From positions 1 through 6,251 of the forward strand of contig URSX01000096.1 of the NCBI GenBank assembly GCA_900550615.1: 6,251 nt of DNA, in the 5' to 3' direction. Every line of letters starts with the position of its first letter. Within the stretch, counting starts at the first letter, position 1. Below the pieces are notes generated by a model. That model made no database searches, was not told the origin of the DNA, and saw only the letters and a program-made list of their open reading frames with translations. Made by a program: the position numbers and the translations under genes. Of this stretch, positions 5,881 to 6,251 are shown in pieces. The DNA is from an uncultured Eubacteriales bacterium (GTDB taxonomy: Bacteria > Bacillota > Clostridia > Oscillospirales > Oscillospiraceae).

Positions 5881-5891
5881 GTAAAAATCAA
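5863..5891 (-). promoter_or_regulatory. Candidate promoter of the CHAP protein gene
   Basis: On the minus strand TTGATT (5891-5886, four of six matches to the -35 consensus) and TAATAT (5868-5863, four of six to the -10) are separated by exactly 17 bases. This would give a leader of roughly 120 bases. A perfect TATAAT at 5904-5899 is an alternative -10, but has no usable -35 at the right distance. Confidence 0.4.
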
Positions 5892-6251
5892 CAAAAACAT
5901 TATAGCCGTATCTGTTTTAACAATGCGTATAGCAGAATTTTACTTGTATTTCCGTTAAGTACATATGTCGGCCCCAGTGGCTTAGCCGCAGACAGAAGGC
6001 GTGGTGGATGGGGTATTACGGATTGCCACACCAGTGACAGTTTTTGGCAAAGGGGCGGTGCAAGTCCGGGCGGGCCGATGTTGGGAGCGAATCGAGCGCT
6101 GCCGGTGGCAGAAGAAGCGAGAGGAGCCAGTGGCTGCGGTCAAAATTGGGGGCGTCCGCCGTAAAGCCGCGCAGAAATTTTGAGCATCGCAAGAGGGTCA
6201 TCGTACCCTACGGGAGCATGGCAAGGAGATGGTGCGGCGGGGGCGGTCATA
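5892..6251. other. Gene-free region, probably intergenic or decayed repeat DNA
   Basis: I find no supported gene here. Bases 5892-5970 are AT-rich and belong to the upstream region of the CHAP gene. From 5971 to the window end the DNA turns GC-rich and has many short open frames on both strands, none with a ribosome site or recognisable domain. It contains small inverted repeats, such as TCAAAATT (6140-6147) with AATTTTGA (6176-6183) and CTGCC / GGCAG around GGT (6099-6111), and CCAGTGGCT twice (5974-5982 and 6127-6135). It matches no RNA family I recognise. It may be a remnant of an intergenic repeat. Confidence 0.45.

Noticed and set aside
6036..6080. Possible cobalamin-riboswitch-like segment (GGTGCAAGTCCGGGC)
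   Set aside because: It recalls the GGTGAAAATCCGG core, but the required CCCGCCACTGT box does not follow and the remaining stems are absent. No B12-related gene is next to it.
3798..6164. A 788-codon open frame on the + strand opposite the CHAP gene
   Set aside because: It runs antisense through the repeat-rich CHAP gene and on into noncoding DNA. The product is a Gly/Ala/Ile-rich sequence with no domain, as expected when the codon bias of one strand removes stops from another frame. The minus-strand protein has a signal peptide, catalytic motifs and a ribosome site.
6016..6201. A 61-codon minus-strand open frame and a 36-codon frame from 6250
   Set aside because: Neither has a ribosome site, they sit in different frames and lie in repeat-like DNA. 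Arg/Leu/Pro-rich products without motifs suggest noncoding sequence.

Overview
The window looks like chromosomal DNA of a low-GC-Gram-positive-type (Firmicutes) gut anaerobe, most likely an Oscillospiraceae/Ruminococcaceae relative. This is inferred from GC-rich genes with strong AGGAGG-type ribosome sites, a lipoprotein with a Firmicutes-like signal, a CHAP hydrolase with clostridial-style fibronectin III repeats, and hairpin-rich intergenic DNA. No species can be named from the sequence alone.

Layout. Bases 1-1715 hold three genes on the + strand in a probable operon: the 3' end of an unrecognised gene (2-277), a small lipoprotein with one calcium-loop-like DxNxDGxxD motif (291-731), and a two-helix membrane protein that resembles the DUF3137 family (783-1715). 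Bases 1716-1974 separate this operon from a convergent one. They carry a compact palindromic element (1732-1945) whose ends are 42-base imperfect inverted repeats, each containing a hairpin, with three further hairpins inside. It looks like a MITE-type or REP-type repeat and probably also acts in transcription termination.

On the minus strand, an Ogt-type O6-alkylguanine-DNA alkyltransferase (3334-2801) is followed 58 bases downstream by a six-helix DUF2238/YjdF-like membrane protein (2742-1975). The pair has its own extended -10 promoter. Upstream of them lies a strong hairpin terminator (3453-3495) that ends the next minus-strand gene, a 736-residue secreted protein (5738-3528). That protein has a signal peptide, a CHAP peptidoglycan hydrolase domain, a beta-sandwich-like region, a Cys/His repeat region and four fibronectin III repeats. 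It is the most substantial gene here. Its upstream DNA holds a candidate promoter overlapped by a perfect inverted repeat, and a leader able to fold into a long stem next to the ribosome site.

Bases 5892-6251 contain no gene I can support. They hold short inverted repeats and look like intergenic or decayed repeat DNA. I see no CRISPR array, tRNA, rRNA, transposase, phage gene or recognisable defence system. The window reads as mostly ordinary chromosome, with the palindromic element, the CHAP protein and its leader as the parts most worth a second look.
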